From Flavisolibacter ginsengisoli DSM 18119 (GTDB lineage Bacteria; Bacteroidota; Bacteroidia; Chitinophagales; Chitinophagaceae), in assembly GCF_900129295.1 (NCBI RefSeq), contig NZ_FQUU01000025.1:1-51451 (forward strand): a DNA stretch of 51,451 nt, given 5' to 3'. Below are positions 7,593-15,309 of this stretch, in pieces. The first letter of the stretch is position 1, and each line of letters begins with the position of its first letter. Made by a program: the position numbers and the translations under genes. The notes below the pieces were generated by a model that worked only from the letters and a program-made list of their open reading frames with translations, was not told where the DNA came from and ran no database searches.

Positions 7593-7661
7593 ATACACAT
7601 ATGTGTATAAGTAAGCCGTAAAAATTACGGATTGTTTTATTTATCTTGTTAAGATAACAAG
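7593..7661. promoter_or_regulatory. Three successive palindromes upstream of phoH
   Basis: The 302-bp gap before phoH holds a perfect 16-bp palindrome atacacatatgtgtat (7593-7608), a hairpin ccgtaa-aaa-ttacgg (7616-7630), and the overlapping inverted repeats ttatctt/aagataa and cttgtta/taacaag (7641-7661). They end 59 bp before the start codon. They could be operators or RNA structures. I see no gene in the rest of the gap. Confidence 0.45.
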
Positions 7662-7719
7662 CATTTGTACCTGGAGTAAACACCGGCTACGCCATGACAC
7701 TGCAAATGATCAAAAAGGC

Positions 7720-8781
7720 ATGACCGGCAATTTTGAACAACGAAAACCTGAAACGAATTTGAGAGACACAATTATCAACCTGGAGACCGTTAACCCTATT
7801 GAATTTTTTGGAGTGAATAACGGAAAGCTGGATATTTTAAAGAAGAAATTTCCCCTGCTTAAGATACTTTCCCGCGGAACACAACTGAAGCTGAGCGGAG
7901 CACCTGAACAGGTAGACGGGGCCCGGGAAAAGATCGACCTCATTGTGCAATACCTTGAAAGAAACGGCCATATGAGCGAAAACTATTTTGAACAGATCCT
8001 GGGTGGCGATGATGCCGAAACCGTGGACAATTTTGTGGAAAGAAACCCCAACGATGTTTTGGTGTTTGGACCCAATGGAAAAACGGTTAGGGCCCGTACA
8101 GCCAACCAAAAGCGACTGGTAACTTCTTCTGAAAAGAATGATGTTGTTTTCGCCATCGGGCCTGCCGGTACCGGTAAGACGTATACAGCGGTAGCCATGG
8201 CTGTAAGAGCTTTAAAAAATAAGGCGGTTAAAAAGATCATCCTGACCAGGCCTGCGGTGGAAGCAGGTGAAAGCCTTGGCTTTTTGCCTGGCGACCTGAA
8301 AGAAAAGATCGATCCGTACCTGCGTCCTTTATATGATGCGCTGGACGATATGATCCCTGCTGATAAGCTTGGGTATTATATGAGCACGCGTACCATAGAA
8401 ATAGCGCCTCTTGCGTATATGCGCGGTCGCACCCTGGATAACTGTTTTATCATATTGGATGAAGCACAGAATGCCACCGACCTGCAATTGAAAATGTTCC
8501 TTACCCGTATTGGCGCCAATGCCAAGGCGATCATAACAGGCGACCTGACGCAGGTGGACCTGCCACGCCATCAACGAAGCGGGTTGGCTAAAGCCAGCAG
8601 GATACTGCGCAACATAGATGGTATAGGCTATATAGAACTGGATGAAGAAGATGTGGTGCGTCACAAACTGGTGAAAGCTATCCTGAAAGCCTATGATAAA
8701 GAAGGACAGCGGGAAGCTGAAATTGAGGAAACAGAAAAGAAGGAAAGAAAAGAAAGGCGCTGGGACAGGCATGATTCCTGA
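7720..8781 (+). CDS. phoH: PhoH family P-loop ATPase
   Basis: This 353-residue protein has the PhoH/YbeZ layout. An N-terminal KH-like region (about 30-85, with LKLSGAPEQVDGAREKI) precedes the ATPase core at about 120-325, which carries Walker A GPAGTGKT (147-154) and Walker B IILDEAQN (244-251). The glutamine-containing DEAQ box is typical of the family. The C-terminal 30 residues are strongly charged. Members bind and hydrolyse ATP and are linked to RNA and ribosome metabolism. Usual partner ybeY is not adjacent. A rho-independent terminator follows directly, so the gene is monocistronic. Confidence 0.95.
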   Translation: MTGNFEQRKPETNLRDTIINLETVNPIEFFGVNNGKLDILKKKFPLLKILSRGTQLKLSGAPEQVDGAREKIDLIVQYLERNGHMSENYFEQILGGDDAETVDNFVERNPNDVLVFGPNGKTVRARTANQKRLVTSSEKNDVVFAIGPAGTGKTYTAVAMAVRALKNKAVKKIILTRPAVEAGESLGFLPGDLKEKIDPYLRPLYDALDDMIPADKLGYYMSTRTIEIAPLAYMRGRTLDNCFIILDEAQNATDLQLKMFLTRIGANAKAIITGDLTQVDLPRHQRSGLAKASRILRNIDGIGYIELDEEDVVRHKLVKAILKAYDKEGQREAEIEETEKKERKERRWDRHDS

Positions 8782-8802
8782 TGCTCGTAACAATGAATAG
8801 TA

Positions 8803-8832
8803 AAGTGCTCCTGGACAAGGAGCACTTTTTTT
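8803..8832 (+). terminator. Rho-independent terminator of phoH
   Basis: The hairpin aagtgctcc-tggacaa-ggagcactt is followed by a run of T, 22 bp after the phoH stop. Confidence 0.9.
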
Positions 8833-8907
8833 ATAAACCGGATCTATATAAATTGATCAACAGGTTTCGCTGCCATAACCAATAGCTCTCAATGTTGGGC
8901 GTTACCT

Positions 8908-8915
8908 TATTTTTG
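8908..8915 (+). promoter_or_regulatory. Bacteroidota -7 box TATTTTTG before the fluoride operon
   Basis: It matches the TAnnTTTG consensus and lies only 4 bases before the ATG at 8920, so the transcript would be leaderless or nearly so. No fluoride riboswitch fold fits in the 87 bp between the phoH terminator and this start. Confidence 0.5.
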
Positions 8916-8919
8916 CGTT

Positions 8920-9357
8920 ATGAGAGGATGTACATGGATCTGCCTGGCCTTATTTCTTGTAATGGCAGGTTGTGCTAATGACAAGGAGGAGAACAAGGAA
9001 GTCACTTCAGAGAATGATGTAGATGCAGCAAGGAATTTCATTCGTTCCGCACTGGATGGGAACTGGAGGGAAGCGCGCAGGTTCATGTTGCAGGACTCTA
9101 CCAATACCCAACTGCTTGATACGTATGAGAATAATTACCAAACGCATATGAACAAGGAAGATAAAAGAGGTTACAGGGAAGCTTCCATAACCCTTTTTGA
9201 TACCCGTGAAGTAAATGACAGTGTGGCGATCATTAAATATTCCAACTCCTTCAAAAAACAAAAGGATTCACTGCGCGTGGTGCGCATGGATGGCACCTGG
9301 CTGGTGGACCTGAAATTTTCATTTCCGCAAACCGATACCTCTGCACATGCTCATTAA
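8920..9357 (+). CDS. Lipoprotein with DUF4878/NTF2-like domain
   Basis: The protein has 145 residues. A lipoprotein signal ends in LVMAGC with the modified cysteine at 18. An acidic linker and a domain of about 100 residues follow, of the cystatin/NTF2-like DUF4878 type (ARNFIRSALDGNWREARRFML near the start; ASITLFDTREVNDSVAIIKYS and WLVDLKFSF in the strands). The function is unknown and the lipid anchor implies an envelope location. Its last 11 bp overlap the start of crcB in another frame, so the two are translationally coupled and belong to one operon with DUF190 and ppa. Confidence 0.85.
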   Translation: MRGCTWICLALFLVMAGCANDKEENKEVTSENDVDAARNFIRSALDGNWREARRFMLQDSTNTQLLDTYENNYQTHMNKEDKRGYREASITLFDTREVNDSVAIIKYSNSFKKQKDSLRVVRMDGTWLVDLKFSFPQTDTSAHAH

Positions 9358-9724
9358 TATCATATTAGTGGGATTGGGCGGTGCTTCAGGAAGCATTGGA
9401 AGATACCTTTGCCAGAAATGGGTGAATGAATCGTATGACCATAGCTTTCCATTGGCCACCTTCCTGATCAATATTACTGGTTGCCTTTTGATAGGCATTC
9501 TGTATGCGCTGGGTGAAAAAGGGAATATCTTATCCCAACAAACAAGACTGTTGCTGATCACAGGATTTTGCGGGGGCTTTACAACGTTTTCAACCTTTGC
9601 TTTTGAAAATGTCAGCTTAATTCGAACAGGCGATCTTTTTTACTTTTTACTATATAGCATTGGCAGTGTGATAGCTGGAATTATAGCTGTGTACCTGGGT
9701 AGCCTGGTAATCAAACTAATTTAA
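9347..9724 (+). CDS. crcB: Fluoride ion channel FluC/CrcB
   Basis: This 125-residue protein has four membrane helices. It contains the family motifs GGASGSIGRY (11-20), the pore asparagine region LINITGCLLIG (40-50) and GFCGGFTTFSTFAFE (73-87), whose phenylalanines and TTFST segment line the fluoride path. It works as a dual-topology homodimer in the inner membrane, exporting F- down its gradient. It overlaps the lipoprotein gene by 11 bp and is followed 1 bp later by the DUF190 gene, which is often its partner. The downstream ppa fits, because fluoride inhibits pyrophosphatase. Confidence 0.96.
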   Translation: MLINIILVGLGGASGSIGRYLCQKWVNESYDHSFPLATFLINITGCLLIGILYALGEKGNILSQQTRLLLITGFCGGFTTFSTFAFENVSLIRTGDLFYFLLYSIGSVIAGIIAVYLGSLVIKLI

Positions 9725-9725
9725 G

Positions 9726-10073
9726 ATGAAGCTGCAGGGAGAGTCAAAGTTGCTACGCATATTTGTTGGTGAATCTGACAGGATAGGCCATGACCTGCTG
9801 TACGAGATGATATTACTTAAAGCCAGGGAAAAAGGACTGGCGGGCGGCACTGCCATAAAAGGGATCATGTCATTTGGGGCCAGCAGCCATTTGCACAGGG
9901 CCCGGTTGATAGAGTTATCAGAAGACCTGCCAATAGTTATAGAGATCATTGATCATGCTGAAAAAATAGAAGCCTTCCTTCCCATCGTTAACGAGCTGTT
10001 TGAACAATGCGGAAGAGGAGGATTGATCACCCTTGAAAATGTAGATGTTATTTATTACCAATCGAGGAAATAA
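9726..10073 (+). CDS. DUF190 family protein
   Basis: The 115-residue protein matches DUF190, a small PII-like alpha/beta fold: KLLRIFVGESDRIGHDLLYE at 8-27, the loop KGLAGGTAIKGIMSFGASS at 36-54, and PIVIEIIDHAEKI at 69-81. DUF190 genes commonly accompany crcB; a regulatory or fluoride-related role is suspected but unproven. The start is 1 bp after the crcB stop and ppa follows 2 bp after its own stop, so it is firmly inside the operon. Confidence 0.92.
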   Translation: MKLQGESKLLRIFVGESDRIGHDLLYEMILLKAREKGLAGGTAIKGIMSFGASSHLHRARLIELSEDLPIVIEIIDHAEKIEAFLPIVNELFEQCGRGGLITLENVDVIYYQSRK

Positions 10074-10075
10074 TT

Positions 10076-10621
10076 ATGGAAAAAACAGTTTTACACCCAT
10101 GGCACGGAGCCCATTATGGAGAAAATCCTCCAGAAAAAGTGAATGCATTGATAGAGATACCGCAAGGCTCCCGGACAAAGTACGAGATAGATAAAGAAAC
10201 AGGGTTATTAAGGCTTGACAGGGTTATTTATTCCTCCTTCCATTACCCGGTCAATTATGGCTTCATTCCTCAAACACTGGGACATGACGGCGACCCGCTT
10301 GATATACTGGTGTTGTGCTCACAATCCATCCAGTCGCTTTGCCTGGTGGAAGCGACAGTCATCGGCAATATGCAAATGATCGATTCGGGCGAGAAAGATG
10401 ATAAGATCATTGCAGTGGCTACCAATGATCCATCAGTTAACCATATTGCTACCATTGATGACATGCCACCGCATTTCATTAATGAGTTGAGGAATTATTT
10501 TGAACAATATAAGGTGTTGGAAAATAAACAGGTGTATATAGAGGAATTCCAAACCAAGGAGATCGCCTACCAGATCATTGAAGAAGCCATTGAGTTTTAT
10601 AAAAAGAAGTTTGTGAAATAA
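10076..10621 (+). CDS. ppa: Inorganic pyrophosphatase, family I
   Basis: This 181-residue protein hydrolyses pyrophosphate to two phosphates, pulling biosynthetic reactions forward. The family I signature DGDPLDI lies at 71-77 and supplies three metal-binding aspartates. Conserved YEIDKETG (37-44), LDRV and FHYPVNYGFIP (55-65) are present. The enzyme is a known fluoride target, which makes its position as the last gene of a crcB operon meaningful: extra enzyme would offset inhibition. A strong hairpin terminator follows at once. Confidence 0.96.
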   Translation: MEKTVLHPWHGAHYGENPPEKVNALIEIPQGSRTKYEIDKETGLLRLDRVIYSSFHYPVNYGFIPQTLGHDGDPLDILVLCSQSIQSLCLVEATVIGNMQMIDSGEKDDKIIAVATNDPSVNHIATIDDMPPHFINELRNYFEQYKVLENKQVYIEEFQTKEIAYQIIEEAIEFYKKKFVK

Positions 10622-10636
10622 GAACACCTACTTATT

Positions 10637-10666
10637 AAAAAGGGTCGCTTTTATGGCGACCCTTTT
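10637..10666. terminator. Bidirectional terminator between ppa and the NlpC/P60 gene
   Basis: A perfect stem aaaagggtcgc/gcgaccctttt with an 8-nt loop has A-tract and T-tract flanks, lying between convergent genes. Confidence 0.9.
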
Positions 10667-10693
10667 GTTTATAATCAATCTTTTGTGCAGTAA

Positions 10694-11455
10694 TTAAAAG
10701 AATCGCCTGAGGGAATGCAACTGGTGTGTTCTTTTACCAGTAGTGCTGCTTACAATGCCTTCCTTATCCAGGGTATCTATTCTCACCCTGCCCGATGCAT
10801 GTATGATCTTGTGTGTATCCCAAACAAGACCAACATGTGTTATACGTCCTGCTTCATTGTGAAAAAAAGCAAGATCTCCCAGCTTTGCTTCTTCTAATGT
10901 AACAGGCAGTCCCTGCTCTGCCTGTTGGTAAGCATCTCTGTAGAGCCTTATGCCAGCTAATTTAAAAAGCGTTTGAACAAAACCGCTGCAATCAACCCCC
11001 ATTAATGTTTTGCCGCCCCATAAATAGGGCGCATTCAACCAGGCATGTGCTGAACGCACAAGGAGGTCTTTGTTAAATGGTTGCCGTATATCTTTAACGG
11101 TGCCATGGTATTTATAATCTTCAGTCCATAACAGGCGGGTTTCTGCATCATAGCCCACAAGGGCGGAGCCCATGGGTGCATTGAGTAATGAATCGGTCAA
11201 TGTGATGGGGTTTGTTAATCCCGTAGCATAATAAAATACTTCCTGCCGGGCGATGCTTTCGGGTATTTCCTGGATCAAATGCCAGGTAAGCCAACCCTCG
11301 TACTGATCATACATACCCTTTACTTTCAGCCACTCACCTTTTTCTTCCAGCACTTCCATGGTATCACCAAAAAGTAATTGATTACTCATTTCAGAGCGAT
11401 GTGAAGGTTCAGTTCTTACGGGAGCTGCAGGAACATTGCAAATAGCAAATTGCAT
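10694..11455 (-). CDS. NlpC/P60 family peptidoglycan hydrolase with SH3 domains
   Basis: The protein has 253 residues. An SH3b-like region covers about 1-62 (VRTEPSHRSEMSNQLLFGD, then GWLTWHLIQEIP), with a second linker or SH3-like part at 70-125. The NlpC/P60 cysteine peptidase domain is at 130-240. The catalytic triad is visible: C156 in GVDCSGF, H207 in ITHVGLV and H219 in IIHAS. Such enzymes cut gamma-D-Glu-diamino acid bonds in cell-wall peptides, often of recycled muropeptides. No signal peptide is seen, so this one may act in the cytoplasm like YkfC. It is convergent with ppa. Confidence 0.93.
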   Translation of the reverse strand: MQFAICNVPAAPVRTEPSHRSEMSNQLLFGDTMEVLEEKGEWLKVKGMYDQYEGWLTWHLIQEIPESIARQEVFYYATGLTNPITLTDSLLNAPMGSALVGYDAETRLLWTEDYKYHGTVKDIRQPFNKDLLVRSAHAWLNAPYLWGGKTLMGVDCSGFVQTLFKLAGIRLYRDAYQQAEQGLPVTLEEAKLGDLAFFHNEAGRITHVGLVWDTHKIIHASGRVRIDTLDKEGIVSSTTGKRTHQLHSLRRFF

Positions 11456-11646
11456 AAACGTTTACCTATTTAATTATGCAAATTTGCAGCGTTTGCATCT
11501 TATTACAGGACACTATTCGTTAATAACCTGGTAAGGCTCAATAAGAAATATTTCCGGACCATGGCAGGCATTAAGTAGTAAGTTTGGAATGGCAGTACAA
11601 TATGAAATCTATATAAATTGATGTGAAAGCAGGGCGTGTTGACCAT

Positions 11647-12198
11647 ATGACAGATTCGGAATTGCTGGAGCTATACTACCAGGATAAAGATCCTGAATGG
11701 ATAGGCAGGTTACTGGAACGGTATACCCTGTTGTTATTGGGTGTATGCATGAAGTATGTGAAAGATGAGAACGAAGCAAAGGATTGTGTGCAACAGATAT
11801 TTCTGAAAGTATTGACAGAAGTATCTAAATACCGTATAGATTATTTTAAATCATGGCTGTATATGGTAGCAAAGAACCATTGCCTGATGCGACTGAGGAA
11901 TAATGGTATAAAGGGACCGAAAGAGTTGAAGGAGGAAATGTTGGTGCACACGGAGCCGGAAAAGGAAGAATTGATCAAAAACGAGCAGACTTACGATCTT
12001 TTGGAAGATGCCATTACCGAATTAAGTGAGGAGCAGCGACAATGTGTAATTTTGTTTTATCTAAAGAAGAACAGTTACCAGCAGGTAACAGAAAAGACCG
12101 GGTTTAATCTGCTTCAGGTAAAGAGTTATATTCAAAATGGCAAACGAAACCTGAAGATCATCCTGGAGAGAAAGCTAAAGGAAAAGAAAGCGCATTAA
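11647..12198 (+). CDS. Sigma-70 family (ECF-type) RNA polymerase sigma factor
   Basis: The protein has 183 residues starting MTDSELLELYYQ. A GTG at 11623 would add eight residues, but the ATG gives the family-typical start. Region 2 is at about 20-90 (LLGVCMKYVKDENEAKDCVQQIF, then FKSWLYMVAKNHCL). Region 4, with its helix-turn-helix, is at about 125-178 (LSEEQRQCVILFYLKKNSYQQVTEKTGF). The next gene starts 1 bp after the stop and encodes a small membrane protein, the usual place for a cognate anti-sigma factor. Confidence 0.9.
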   Translation: MTDSELLELYYQDKDPEWIGRLLERYTLLLLGVCMKYVKDENEAKDCVQQIFLKVLTEVSKYRIDYFKSWLYMVAKNHCLMRLRNNGIKGPKELKEEMLVHTEPEKEELIKNEQTYDLLEDAITELSEEQRQCVILFYLKKNSYQQVTEKTGFNLLQVKSYIQNGKRNLKIILERKLKEKKAH

Positions 12199-12199
12199 A

Positions 12200-12562
12200 A
12201 TGAGCGAAAGCCTTAAAGACATATTATCCAATTTGAACCCTGACATAGACCAGGAAACCTTGCTACAATACCTGCAGGGCAAGCTATCTGCGGAGCAGCA
12301 ACACGAGGTGGAGAAGCAAATGATGGATAATGATTTTGAATCTGATGCCCTGGAGGGGCTGGAAGGCTTTAGCGACAAGAAAAAACTTTCCAGCGTTTTG
12401 GATCAATTGAATTATGATCTGAAACAAAAGACCCTGAAAAAGAAAAAACGCAGGGGCAAACCGGAGCTATCTATTGATCCGTGGATCCTGGTTACCGTGC
12501 TGGTAATATTGATATTGGTGATCACCAGCTTTTTTATCATACACCGTTATTTACAGCATTAA
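12200..12562 (+). CDS. Small membrane protein, putative anti-sigma factor
   Basis: This 120-residue protein has a soluble N-terminal part with a zinc-finger-like anti-sigma layout but without the His/Cys ligands (LLQYLQGKLSAEQQHEVEKQ). A very basic patch follows (KKKKRRGK, 80-87), then one membrane helix at 95-114 and a short tail. Coupling to the sigma factor gene (1-bp gap), an N-in topology and the oligomerisation-like helix support an anti-sigma role. The truncated periplasmic part argues that any signal is sensed within the membrane or by a partner. Confidence 0.7.
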   Translation: MSESLKDILSNLNPDIDQETLLQYLQGKLSAEQQHEVEKQMMDNDFESDALEGLEGFSDKKKLSSVLDQLNYDLKQKTLKKKKRRGKPELSIDPWILVTVLVILILVITSFFIIHRYLQH

Positions 12563-12583
12563 TATTATTTATAGAAAGGGCAT

Positions 12584-12618
12584 TAAAAAGCCCCTGCCTT
12601 ACCGGTCAGGGGCTTTTT
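12584..12618. terminator. Bidirectional terminator
   Basis: The stem aaaaagcccctg/caggggcttttt encloses a CCTTACCGGT-containing loop between convergent units. Confidence 0.9.
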
Positions 12619-12635
12619 AGATATTTATTACCGGT

Positions 12636-13664
12636 TTATTGGTATTGAATGTAAATAGGCTTGGGTTTCAGGTTCAATACATCCTGTTGAGACATCATCT
12701 CTTTCTGACCTGATTTTTCAGTGTCATTGACATAGAAAAGTTTAAATCCTGTGAACTGTACCGGCTGCGGAGCGATCCAGCTATAGTAGGTGCTGCGCTT
12801 CTTTTCAGGATAGCCCCAGCCATCCATATCCATTACAATTTGAAGTTCAGGTCTTGTTTTGATCTTATTGGCATTGGTAACCATTCCCTGTGTAAAACGG
12901 TGCACCATAAAGATCTTGGGAGGCAGGTTATTCTTTTTCACCAAACCAGCCAGGTAATCGCCTACAGCATTGATATCGGCTGCATCCAGGCTGCCGATAA
13001 CACTTCCGGGTCTTTTATTTCCTTTGGCTTTCATGGCAAACTCGGGGTCTATACCCAGGTGCACATTGGGAAGGGACAGGTATTTTTCAAATACAGGAAC
13101 TTCTGTCTGAACATCGCTCAGACCTACCTGTATGTCTATAAATACGATAGCATTGATCTCCTTAGCCCAGTTCAACAAGGTATCAATCTGGTGGAGCGGC
13201 ATGCGGTAGCGCCATTTACCATCCTTACCAGGAGCTCCCTGGGCAGTAACGGCAATGTAGTGCAGGGCAGGAATAGATTTGATCACAGTATCGGCCTGGT
13301 TCCATTTCTTAACCTCGGCCAACAGTTTTGGGATCATTTCATTTTTAGGCCATTTGCCAAGGGCACCCATCCTGTTGGAATAAAGATTACCATAATAAGC
13401 AACTACACGGTTAAAGGGCAATATGGCACCAGGCAAAGGGTATGGAGCTTTTACCGGCCATCTCCCCGATGTATCTCCGTTAGCCAGGTATTTCTGCAGG
13501 TAATTATACCGGGCGGTATCCAGTGCAGGATATCCGTTGGAGCCCGTTTCAACTTTGGTTTCAGAAGCAGTAGAATCGGTTTGCTTAGCTTTTACTTCAG
13601 GTGCTGCAGAGCTGCCGCATCCCAATGAAAACAAAGCTATAGCAGGAACCAGTAAGTTTTTCAT
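12636..13664 (-). CDS. Lipoprotein of unknown function, TIM-barrel-like
   Basis: The protein has about 342 residues. The start is taken at ATG 13664 (MKNLLVPAIALFSLGCG); ATG 13670 adds two residues and the frame reaches a TTG at 13682. The lipobox FSLGC puts the lipid cysteine at 16. A Ser/Thr/Lys linker (20-45) precedes a large alpha/beta domain. Motifs such as RVVAYYGN, NAIVFIDIQVG, LGIDPEFAM and KIFMVHRFTQGM recur in the order of beta strands of a barrel. This resembles glycoside-hydrolase-like folds, but I cannot assign a family or active site. Confidence 0.8.
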   Translation of the reverse strand: MKNLLVPAIALFSLGCGSSAAPEVKAKQTDSTASETKVETGSNGYPALDTARYNYLQKYLANGDTSGRWPVKAPYPLPGAILPFNRVVAYYGNLYSNRMGALGKWPKNEMIPKLLAEVKKWNQADTVIKSIPALHYIAVTAQGAPGKDGKWRYRMPLHQIDTLLNWAKEINAIVFIDIQVGLSDVQTEVPVFEKYLSLPNVHLGIDPEFAMKAKGNKRPGSVIGSLDAADINAVGDYLAGLVKKNNLPPKIFMVHRFTQGMVTNANKIKTRPELQIVMDMDGWGYPEKKRSTYYSWIAPQPVQFTGFKLFYVNDTEKSGQKEMMSQQDVLNLKPKPIYIQYQ

Positions 13665-13757
13665 TCCCATGATATTGAACAATTGTTACGTTTTGTCAAA
13701 GAAAATGAAAATTATCATTGCACTGCAAGAGTTTCGACGATTTTGCAAAACTTTCTA

Positions 13758-13772
13758 TGGCATGGGTTTTTA
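13758..13772 (+). promoter_or_regulatory. -24/-12-like motif, TGGCAT-GGGT-TTTTA
   Basis: It lies 36 nt before the ATG at 13794. It is one of nine copies in this region with the same spacing and similar distance to the start. Confidence 0.6.
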
Positions 13773-13793
13773 AATTACTTTGAAAAGAGACAT

Positions 13794-14033
13794 ATGGAAG
13801 ACAAAGACAAAAAAGTAATACGCAACCGCCCGGCTGAAGATGGCAGGAGAAATGATCCCGATCTTAGAGATGAATCTGCAGCTCAGCCTGGAGCAAGTAC
13901 CATCAGCAACAGCCCTACAGATGAGGAGAATGAACACCTTACCAAAACAGCAGGAGACAGTTTCAGAGCAGGTATGCCAGACAGGAATGCTGATAAGAAA
14001 TTTGATGATAATACGGGCAGCGGGGAAGAATAG
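13794..14033 (+). CDS. Small disordered hydrophilic protein
   Basis: The protein has 79 residues starting MEDKDKKVIRNRPAEDGRR. The frame runs back to 13683 but the promoter-like motif at 13758-13772 lies inside that extension, so the ATG at 13794 is the start. It has no hydrophobic segment, is rich in Asp, Glu, Asn, Arg and Gly, and has no Cys or Trp, so it is probably intrinsically disordered. It belongs to a local set of such genes (15098, 15310, 21810, 22040, 23172, 23395). Confidence 0.7.
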   Translation: MEDKDKKVIRNRPAEDGRRNDPDLRDESAAQPGASTISNSPTDEENEHLTKTAGDSFRAGMPDRNADKKFDDNTGSGEE

Positions 14034-14119
14034 AGAGGGAAATTCAATATTACTACTTACAGGCCGGTTGGTAATTAACCCGGCAATTGAAACATAATGG
14101 AACTATAGTTACATTAAAT

Positions 14120-14150
14120 AGATACGCCTGGATGAGATCCAGGCGTATCT
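14120..14150. terminator. Strong hairpin between convergent genes
   Basis: A 12-bp perfect stem agatacgcctgg/ccaggcgtatct has a 7-nt loop. There is no long T-run, but its place between converging genes fits a terminator. Confidence 0.7.
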
Positions 14151-14175
14151 AATGGTTACCAAGTCTGCACAATAC

Positions 14176-14568
14176 CTATTCAGCACTACCACCGTTCTTT
14201 TGGCCACGCCTGTTTCCGGAGCTTTGACCACCTCTTCTTCCAATCTCACTCATGTGCTCGCGATTGCGGCTAACGATCTGACCGCCTTTGCGCCCAGCCT
14301 CCCTGGCTTCATCACTGCTCCATTCATGAGCTACACCCTGGCGGTGCGCTGCACGTCCACCTTCACTTGCAATTTCTTTCTGCTTTTCCGGGTCCATTGC
14401 TGCAAACCCCCGGTTAGAATTTCTTCTTTCCCGTGCACTTTCATCATCCCCCCTTCCATTTCCGGAGGATTGACCATTCGTTCTTGAAATGTCCTGTTGC
14501 TGATCATTCATAGATCCAGATCCGCGCTCCATCTGCTCTTCTCTACCCTGGTTTTCTCTTTCTGCCAT
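14176..14568 (-). CDS. KGG-repeat stress protein
   Basis: The 130-residue protein is extremely hydrophilic. The N-terminal half is Glu/Gln/Gly/Asn-rich and disordered. The C-terminal half holds three stress-induced KGG-type repeats centred on SEGG (68-71), RKGG (93-96) and RRGG (111-114), with the typical GFAAMDPEKQKEIASEGG leader. Relatives include GsiB and YciG/YmdF-type general stress proteins, thought to protect cells in desiccation or starvation. A promoter-like motif (14619-14633) lies upstream, as for its small-protein neighbours. Confidence 0.88.
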   Translation of the reverse strand: MAERENQGREEQMERGSGSMNDQQQDISRTNGQSSGNGRGDDESARERRNSNRGFAAMDPEKQKEIASEGGRAAHRQGVAHEWSSDEAREAGRKGGQIVSRNREHMSEIGRRGGQSSGNRRGQKNGGSAE

Positions 14569-14618
14569 AACACATTATTTTTTAAAAGGTTAACAATGGT
14601 GTTGGTTTAGAGTAAGAC

Positions 14619-14633
14619 AACAAAATAGTGCCT
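14619..14633 (-). promoter_or_regulatory. -24/-12-like motif, AGGCAC-TATT-TTGTT
   Basis: It is a weaker member of the nine-copy set (A for T at the first base), 65 nt before the KGG gene start. Confidence 0.4.
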
Positions 14634-14758
14634 AACCAACCTAAAGCAGAACAATGACCCCTTTGGGTAATTTTTGCTATACTCTTCAACATATTGAGCA
14701 ATAGAGTGGGTAAGCGAGGTGAGCAGTCATTTTCAACGCTTTACAGATATAAAAAGCA

Positions 14759-15040
14759 TTAATAACGGACTACCTGGAAGGAATTATAAGAGTAATCTTC
14801 TGTTTCGGTCACCTGCACTTTGGTGACTACAGCTCGTGGAGGGCCTTTTTTGCACCAATCAATAAACTGTTGAACCCTTTCCCTTTCCCCAAATGCCATG
14901 ATCTCCACTTCCCCTGCAGGTGTATTCTTTACCCATCCTTTTAGTTGAAGCAATTCAGCCATTTCCTGGGCTGTGGCCCTGAAAAACACTCCCTGCACCT
15001 TACCCTGCACCAGCAGGTGCACAGATCTTAAATTATTCAT
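14759..15040 (-). CDS. acyP: Acylphosphatase
   Basis: This 93-residue enzyme hydrolyses carboxyl-phosphate bonds such as acetyl or carbamoyl phosphate. The catalytic R21 (GKVQGVFFR) and N39 (GWVKNT) are both present, with the GEVEIMAFGE strand following. ATG 15040 gives the family-typical length; an upstream ATG at 15070 would add ten unusual residues and run into the divergent promoter-like motif. It is a single gene, divergent from 15098. Confidence 0.95.
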   Translation of the reverse strand: MNNLRSVHLLVQGKVQGVFFRATAQEMAELLQLKGWVKNTPAGEVEIMAFGERERVQQFIDWCKKGPPRAVVTKVQVTETEDYSYNSFQVVRY

Positions 15041-15059
15041 ACCAGGCAAATTTCGTTGA

Positions 15060-15074
15060 TGGCATAACATTTTA
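15060..15074 (+). promoter_or_regulatory. -24/-12-like motif, TGGCAT-AACA-TTTTA
   Basis: It lies 38 nt before the ATG at 15098 and close to the divergent acylphosphatase start. Confidence 0.6.
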
Positions 15075-15097
15075 CCCTTTTACAGAAATCAATTTTT

Positions 15098-15289
15098 ATG
15101 CTACCAGGTGATAAAAAGCAGGAAGAAACGGCCAAAAACGCTAACCAGCCAGGTGAAGAAAAACTGGCACAGAACCCAAACCCAAGGGCCAATGAAAACA
15201 TCAGGGAGCGTACGGAACTGCCTGGAACTGAAAGCGCCGACATGGAGGATGAAGTAGGCACAGAAATCACAGATGGAGAAGATGGTTAA
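15098..15289 (+). CDS. Small disordered acidic protein
   Basis: The 63-residue protein has a pattern of Glu, Asn, Pro and Gly with no hydrophobic core, for example GDKKQEETAKNANQPGEEK, and an acidic tail (DEVGTEITDGEDG). It is likely disordered and stress related by analogy with its neighbours. A promoter-like motif lies 38 nt upstream. The following small gene begins 20 bp after the stop, so the two probably share a transcript. Confidence 0.65.
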   Translation: MLPGDKKQEETAKNANQPGEEKLAQNPNPRANENIRERTELPGTESADMEDEVGTEITDGEDG

Positions 15290-15309
15290 TTGAACAATAA
15301 ATATAAATT

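Noticed and set aside
8834-8919. Fluoride riboswitch before crcB
   Set aside because: No crcB-motif-like conserved bases or fold are visible, and the -7 box is almost at the start codon.
12840-13628. 262-codon frame on the plus strand
   Set aside because: It is antisense to the clearly coding lipoprotein gene and has no protein-like composition or family.
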